Assembly (NCBI RefSeq): GCF_035083965.1
Contig: NC_089726.1
Span: forward strand, 253,001-317,000
Origin: Branchiostoma lanceolatum
Taxonomy: Eukaryota > Chordata > Leptocardii > Amphioxiformes > Branchiostomatidae
Length of the DNA: 64,000 bases
Direction: 5' to 3'
Of the stretch, positions 47,001-55,489 are shown one piece after another. Position 1 is the first letter of the stretch; each line of letters begins with the position of its first letter. The notes beneath the pieces are model-generated. The model saw only the letters and a program-made list of their open reading frames with translations. It did no database searches and was not told the DNA's origin. The translations under genes were made by a program, and so were the position numbers.

Positions 47001-50000
47001 TCACAAGACGTTGGCTCTCTCCTCCACAGACAGGCCGTGTGGAGAGTTCCCGTGGAGCCCAAACAACGCCACAGTGGACTGTGACTACAGCTACTATAGC
47101 TCAAGGTCCTACATGGACGGCATGTCCAACCAAGCTTGGTTCAACACACGTCTGTACGGGGGCCTGAGGGGCCGCTGTGAGGTCCGGTGCGCGCCGCCGT
47201 TAGTCACGACAGGGGCGCCGCTTCTTGACCCTGACGGAGGCGGCTACTTCTACTGCCACGCACAGACCGCAACCTGGCTGGGGCAGGAGCCGCAATGCCA
47301 GGGTAAGAACATAAATAACCTCTATAGCAGGCTCCACCAAAGGCTGATTGCTTCCGTGTTCTGATGGCTGCCATTTTCGATTCTGAAAATTCATGGCACC
47401 AATGAATGGTCATAATGTATTCACTTTAGAAATATACTATACATGTATGACATTGTTTGTAGCCAGTATGACAATGTGAAATGCATTTTGACGGAGCGAA
47501 AATCCTTTGGATAAACAGTTCTGACGGTAATGTCATTCCACGGAGGATCCATCGATGCTCCTGAAAAGCAAATACCCACTTAAGCACAGGTATTGTACCT
47601 TATGTATCTGAGGACTATCTACATATCGCAGCACTTCTGGGGGCGTCTTGAAAATACTACTTGGTGTTATGTGTGGCTCTTGCTTATTTTCTCCAAGTAT
47701 CTTTGTACGAGACGATGACTTATGCAAAATTTATGGCGTCATGATGACTTCATGAAAAATTACAGGGTCACGCCCCTTTTTAAAAAAAGCCCCCTCCCTA
47801 ACGATCCAATGTACAACACTGATATTTTAGAGAAAGATGCATGATAGTGATCTTGTTCATTACACGGCAGCCTTTTTTTTATATCTTTTGAATTTAATGA
47901 GAACCTCGTTCTGTTGGCCCTCCTACATTTTTACAGCATCAGGATGCATTAGACCAGATGGTAATTTTTCTAATGGGGGGTGGGGGGTATTGTTGCGGCA
48001 TACATGTGTCTCCCACCTGAACATCTTCTGCCGTTATCTGTGCTTTTTTTTCCACCCGTCCAACTTACCGCAATTCCCTTCATCACAGACAGACCGTGCG
48101 GACCGTTTCCATGGCAGCCGACCGACGCCACAATCGACTGTGACTACGGCTACACCGGCAACAGAAGCTACCGCGACTACCAGACTGGGACGAGGTTCTA
48201 CCCGGGAGGTCGCTGCTCCGTCATCTGTTCTAACAATCTGACGGTAATGGGGGCGCCTTATCTTTCTCCTGACGGAGGAAACTACTACTACTGCCATCCT
48301 GGGGCCTCAACGTGGTTAGGCATAGCGCCGTCTTGCCAAGGTAAACAGACCTAAAGTTTAAATTAAGGGAGCACACCCCAGTTTATTTTGGGTTACACTT
48401 GGAGGCTGCGCACCCTCAAATATAGGTACTGTCTCTTCCAGGGAATTACTCCAAAGTACGAGTAACTCAACTGTGTATGGAATGAAAGCATATTCCTTCC
48501 GCTACAGGACGAACTGAGTTTTATTTCTTCAACCTCTCTAATTTTGGTAAATTACAAGAAAAAAATTGTTTTTACGTCAAAAATGATGGGCGAATTGATA
48601 AGCCTTATCGATGAATCAGATCTAAGTAAATCAAACTTTCGTGCCAATACAACCTTGATTTTGAGCAAGTACCCGTTGCTGCGCTATCAGAAGGAACCAA
48701 CAACCAATTATTCTTGGACACTGAATATCAAACATGACAGTCTTGATTTAGCCTGGATGCCAGACCCCCAATCTCTAAGATATATATCGAGTATATATTT
48801 TAGAGATTGGGGGTCTGGCATCCAGGCTAGTCTTGATTACGAGTGTATGTTAACTTTATACAAATGGACCTTACCAAAACTCTTGTCCCGGCCTTACCTT
48901 TACCTGTTCGAACCCATCAGGCTTTGGCTGATGGCTTCAACGGAACACTGATGATCAGTTTCACACGTTGCTCCTCCGCAGAGAAGCCGTGTGGAGATTT
49001 CCCGTGGAACAACCCTGATGTAACGGTAGACTGTGACTACGACGACGGTGGGATTTGGAACATTTGGAACAATGTGTTGTATTACCGTGGCCGGTGCCGT
49101 GTCTCCTGTGTAAATGCTGAGCTGCTAGTCGGTCCGCCGGTACATCATAGCACATATTACTCCTGCAGCATCAGCAACGCCAGCTGGACCGGTACCGAGC
49201 CCGTCTGTATCGGTAGGAGACATTTTTTCTTTAAACTTACCCTTATAAAAGGATACATGGCAGATCAACATCGTCCCTTTTCCAGTCCTGTTTTATTCCT
49301 GAATGATGCCCTGAACAGACTTACCAAAAAAAAAAAAAACCTGATAGCCAAAGACCATTAGCCTTCCAAAGATTCATCTGACCCGACAGTTGATCTTACT
49401 AGACCGGATAGAATATAATGCAGGTTCTGAAGCACGTGGCTTTGTGCTCGTGCTCAATTTGTTTGTTTGTTTGTCTGTCTGTTTGTTTCTATTGCATACC
49501 CGGGTAAACCGCCTCAAGGCGTAACACATCAGGTTTATACTGATGAGTACCAACTGCATATCCGGACAGATTTATATGATCTAGCCTAAATTCAATCAAG
49601 CCTCTTGTGACCGTTCGCGGCCCTGTAACCACCTCGCAACCCAAGAGAGGGAGAGAAACCCCCGGACAGCTGGAGTTTGCGTTATACAGACCATATATGA
49701 TCCACTCACACCGGGAAGTACTCCTATTTTTTTCGATAAGTGTGTTGGGTTATTTTACGTGCTCGAGGTGTGGCTCTCCTCAAGCACGGGACCTCCATTT
49801 AACGTCCTATCCGAGGCACGTCCCTAACCAAAGCTAGGTGCTCGTTTTCACCCAGGACCTCTGGGTTCTGTACCAAACACCCTAGTACTACGCCACCGCA
49901 ACGCTACTAGTACTGACTTAACCGTTTCAGAAGCTGATTATTGGTCCTTAGCCTTCTGGGAATTGTAAACAGCAATAGACCGGAACCGTTTGAGGCTTAC

Positions 50001-53000
50001 GGTTGAGACTTGATAGTAACTAACTAGTTGTAATTCTCCTCTTTGTTCCCAGGTGGGTTCGACAGCTCGTCAGTAGCCGAGAGCGAGGCCAACCGAGTCC
50101 GGCTGGTGGGGGGAGAGTTCTACGGCTGCGTGGAGCTGTACGATGACGTCACGCAGCAGTGGGGACCGGTCGTTGGGTTCAGCTTGAATGTATATAACCC
50201 GGCGTATGAGTCCAGGATGGCCTGGGCTGACCTCGTCTGCAGGGATGTTGGGTTTATTGGGGGTTTGGCCACAAACGCGTTCCCTACGGGAGGTACCTCG
50301 ATCACACCAATATCAGAGCAATTCTACACCTCCTACTCCCGCCCTAACGACACCGGGCCGAACTTTTTCCTGAACACGAGTTCTCCTGTGTCCGCGGGAG
50401 GAGTTCAGCACCTGTCCGACACCGTGCGGAGGGTGGTCCGGGGCGACTGCACGGACCGGTCGGACTGTGATTATTACCTGATGTGTTTGGCCTGTCAGAA
50501 GGATAAAAAAGGTAAGTCTTTTGTCCGAATGTTCTGTTTTTGAAGTATTGAGGTTTGTTTAACTATAGTGTTTCAAGCAAACTGCTCGATATGTGTTATA
50601 CAAGTACATTTGCAGTTACATTTGTTACAGAACATTTATGGTTACGGGAACTAGAAAGCGACATTCTCCTCCCCAGTCCAGGGCGACCTGTCCTGTAACT
50701 CCACCGCCATGTCGGTCAGCTTCCGCCGGGACGATCTAGGCCGCCATGTCGAGTCCAGCATGCACCTGCGCGACCCAGCATGCACTGCGGTTTTCAATGC
50801 AACTCACGCCACCTTCAGCACTGCCCTTGACGAATGCGGGACAACAGCGGCGGTGAGTTTTATCTCTGAACGGAAATTCATAATTACATCGCCTCTGGGC
50901 AACATAGAAATGATGTTCAAGCTCTAACCAGCATCATCATCATTGGTCGGCTGCAACGCAGGCGACTGTAAGTCTCTTGTTCTTTCTGTCGGCAGCAAGG
51001 TTTGCGATTTGCTCAGGCACAAGTAGACCCAGGAGTTGTTGTAAGCACTGCAGGTAGGTTTGATCTCACCAGCAAGGGTGGACAAATGTAGTATTAGACG
51101 TGGCGGGATAAGTAGTGGTTGTAGTAGTAGTTATAGTCTTATCTTAGAACGTTATAATCACATTGTCTCTGTGCAACATTATGATTTTAACTAGAAAGCA
51201 TGAACAAAGATAGTATTAGAAGTACCAGACGTAGTAGTAGTTTAAGAAATAAATGGCTTATAAAATCTCATCACTGAGATCCTAAATAGTGTCCAATTTT
51301 TTGAAAGGGTGTGCAAGGTTATGAGACACTTAACAAGTTGGTAGGGAAAGGAAAGCGATAGAAGATTTGTTGCCCCTGCCACGAAGAACCGGCCATTGTT
51401 AGCATCATTCTCCAACAATCGCATAAACAGCTGCATGTCCAACATCTGGCAATAAAACATCATCACTCATGAAATGCAGACGTACATGATGATTGTATTC
51501 ACAGGAAAACGGTACAACCAGCAAGATCGTCTACACCAATGACGTCTTCGCATCCCTGCTGCAAAGTTCCCCGGATGGAGCTGACGTCATCACCAGGACC
51601 ACGGAGGACCGTTGGACGTTCAACTGTCATTACGTCAGAGATGACTCCGTAGCTGTCGGCGCCCTGTTTCCGGTACCGCCTCCGAGGTGGGTTGATTCAA
51701 CATGTGCGCCATTGTTGGGAGACTAATTTTCCCTCCAACCCAGGAAGAAAATTGACATTTTCACTGTTGCTCCCACTAGTGTGGTGGTCCTTCACGGAGA
51801 GGGGACTTTTACCTTCAGTATGAACCTGTACCGGTCAGACGGCTTCTCCCGTCCGTACGCACAGTCGGACTTCCCTGTGGAGGTATGTATGAACCTGTAA
51901 GCACAGTCGGACTTCCCTGTGGAGGTATGTATGAACCTGTACGCACAGTCGGACTTCCCTGTGGAGGTATGTATGAACCCGTACGCACAGTCGGACTTCC
52001 CTGTGGAGGTATGTATGAACCTGTACGCACAGTCGGACTTCCCTGTGGAGGTATGTATGAACCTGTACGCACAGTCGGACTTCCCTGTGGAGATATGTAT
52101 GAACCTGTACGCACAGTCGGACTTCCCTGTGGAGGTATGTATGAACCTGTACGCACAGTCGGACTTCCCTGTGGAGGTATGTATGAACCTGTACGCATAG
52201 TCGGACTTTCCTGTGGAGGTATGTATGAACCCGTACGCACAATCGGACTTCCCTGTGGAGGTATGTATGAACCCGTACGCACGGTCGGACTTCCCTGTTC
52301 CCTAGACGCTTTGCACATTTAAGTTTATTCCAATAGAGGGCTTTCCACGTAGCCTGAGTGCCAGCCTTTTTAGCTTCCGTACGCGAGGCGAGGAGCGGAG
52401 CTTGGGTAGCGTACGGAAGCTAAAAAGGCTGGCACTCAGGCTAATTTCCACGGGCTTTAAAAAACATTTTCCTGTTCTTTGATATTGTTTGCACGCTTTT
52501 GACTATTTTTCGTCTCCAGGTAGTGGTCAACGATGACGTGTATTTCGGCATCTCGGTGGAGGCGGCCGTCTCCGGTCTGGTCCTGTTTGTGGACAACTGC
52601 AAAGCGACGCCGTCTTCCACCCCTGGCGACTCTATAGAGTACTACATCATACAGAACGGGTAAGGAGATGGCGGGTCAAATATATGTTCTTTTTCTAATG
52701 GAAGACTTTAAAGGGCTCTTTTGAAAATGTATTAAAACAAAGCACATTTATATGACGTTAATACTAAGTGAATCGTAGTCTATAAGTTTCAGGGCCAAAA
52801 CAAAAAAAGGGCGGGAGATTTTAACTATTAATCATTGTCGCATTTCCCGTCCTTCCAGATGCGACCAGGACGACACTCTTCAGGAGTTCCCGATCGCCTC
52901 GGCTACTTCTGCGCACTACGGCATCTCTGCATTCAAGTTCACCAACGAATCACTGGTATATTTACCCTATTGTTCGACGTGCGCTTTTTATACGATGTTT

Positions 53001-55427
53001 ATCGCTCCTGATACTTGAGTCATCTTCTAATCACTTTTATTCTGTATTCTGTGTTACTCAAACCAAAATAATTGGCACTAGTTTGAAAGTTGCCGGTGAA
53101 TTTGGTAATCAAAAGGTATCATCTTCATCTGGTACAGTTCATAGGGAGTACCGAGGGCTGTTTGGTCCCCGTCAGACGGATGCATTTGTAAGTGCGCTTC
53201 ATGTCTGGAGTCGAAAAGCAGGATGCACTGTCTAGTGTGCACCAGCACTGTGACATCGCGGTGTGTTTGATATCTAAAGCCATACGCGTGCCTCAGTGAC
53301 GTCATGGTGAACTTTTTTCCCAAGCCGTTCGTGTACCTGCACTGTGACGTCATGGTGTGTCTGGAGAACACCCTCGGCTCCAGATGTGACGAGGGTTGCG
53401 TCAGCGCGCGCAGGCGCAGACGGGCCGCAGACGACGGCGTGGAGGAACGCGCTACCCTGGTGCAAGGGCCTATCGTCCTGGTCTCATATGAAACTCCAGA
53501 CGGTAAGGAATTCATCTATACTACTAATACTGTATTGTCTCTCCAATAGTCTGCATCATCCACAGGAATCATTAGTCTAAGAATGCCATACATATACCTT
53601 GACGGGACATTGATTCAGCGGCCTGAATGTCATCCTGGTTCACGAGGAGTCTTCAAACGGTATGGAACATTTTCTCTCCCGAACCCCAAGAATTGATTTC
53701 CTTTTCTACTAACCTACACTATCACATGTGTATCATAAGATTAACCGTTACTTTAGTACCCTGGTTTGGGGACCGGTCGTCCTGGTTCAAACGTCATGTT
53801 CTCTACTACGTCACGAGCACCAAAATGACTCCTAAAAGGTGACATCTGTGGCAAGAGATCATTTTGCCTGCCCATGAGTCATGTTACAGTTTACAGTTAA
53901 CCACTACCCATTCTTGTCCATTTCAGCCTGTTCTGAGAGCTGCGACCTGCATGCCTCCTGCAGCCCCTCGGCAGGGAGATGTGTGTGCGAACCTGGGTGG
54001 GTTGGAGACGGGGTCCACTGCCAGGGTGAGTACGGATATGCGTGTGCGAACCTGGGTGGGTTGGAGACGGGGTCCACTGCCAGGGTGAGTACGGAGATGT
54101 GAGTGCGAACCTGGGTGAGTTGGAGACGGGTTCACTGCCAGGGTGAGTACGGATATGCGTGTGCGAACCTGGGTGGGTTGGAGACGGGGTCCACTGCCAG
54201 GGTGAGTACGGAGATGTGTGTGCGAGCCTGGGTGGGTTGGAGACGGGGTCCACTGCCAGGGTGAGTACGGAGATGTGAGTGCGCACCTGGGTGGGTTGGA
54301 GACGGGGTCCACTGCCAGGGTGAGTACGGATATGCGTGTGCGAACCTGGGTGGGTTGGAGACGGGGTCCACTGCCAGGGTGAGTACGGAGATGTGAGTGC
54401 GAACCTGGGTGGGTTGGAGACGGGGTCCACTGCCAGGGTGAGTACGGAGATGTGTGTGCGAACCTAGGTGGGTTGGAGACGGGGTCCACTGCCAGGGTGA
54501 GTACGGAGATGTGAGTGCGCACCTGGGTGGGTTGGAGACGGGGTCCACTGCCAGGGTGAGTACGGATATGCGTGTGCGAACCTGGGTGGGTTGGAGACGG
54601 GGTCCACTGCCAGGGTGAGTACGGAGATGTGAGTGCGAACCTGGGTGGGTTGGAGACGGGGTCCACTGCCAGGGTGAGTACGGAGATGTGAGTGCGCACC
54701 TGGGTGGGTTGGAGACGGGGTCCACTGCCAGGGTGAGTACGGATATGCGTGTGCGAACCTGGGTGGGTTGGAGACGGGGTCCACTGCCAGGGTGAGTACG
54801 GAGATGTGTGTGCGAACCTGGGTGGGTTGGAGACGGGGTCCACTGCCAGGGTGAGTACGGAGATGTGTGTGCGAACCTGGGTGGGTTGGAGACGGGGTCC
54901 ACTGCCAGGGTGAGTACGGAGATGTGTGTGTGCGAACCTGGGTGGGTTGACGACGGGGTCCACTGCCAGAGTGAGTACGGGGATGTGTGTGCGAACCTAG
55001 GTGGGTTGGAGACGGGGTCCACTGCCAGGGTGAGTACGGGGATGTGTGTGTGCGAACCTGGGTGGGTTGAAGACGGGGTCCACTGCCAGGGTGAGTACGG
55101 GGATGTGTGTGCGAACCCGGGTGGGTTGGAGACGGGGTCCACTGCCAGGGTGAGTACGGGGATGTGTGTGTGCGAACTTGGGTGGGTTGGAGACGGGGTC
55201 CACTGCCAGGGTGAGGACGGAGATGTGTGTGCGAACCTGGGTGGGTTGGAGACGGGGTCCACTGCCAGGGTGAGTACGGAGTTGTGAGTTTTAACCTGGG
55301 TTGGTTTGGGATGGGATTTTGATTTGGAGGCGAAAAAAATGCTGACTTGTTATTGTTTATGGACTCAAATGGTTTACATTACCTCTAGTTGATGGATTTA
55401 TGAAACCTCCTTCGGCCGCACCATCCT

Positions 55428-55489
<62 letters not shown>

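Noticed and set aside
51815-52318. 167-codon minus-strand and 145-codon plus-strand repeat frames
   Set aside because: By-products of the 42-base donor array, open only because the unit is a multiple of three.
53287-53324. Acceptor at about 53298 for the ZP exon
   Set aside because: It would need an incoming phase of 2, but the preceding exon ends in phase 0. The acceptor TTTTTTCCCAAG at 53324 fits the phase and the ZP alignment.
53897-55262. Long open frames (up to 376 codons) on the minus strand
   Set aside because: They run through the EGF donor minisatellite. The protein is a pure repeat of [18 protein letters not shown] type created by the unit, with the true exon on the other strand.
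54026-55275. CRISPR-like regular repeats
   Set aside because: Repeats are contiguous with no unique spacers, contain exon and donor sequence, and the genome is animal.
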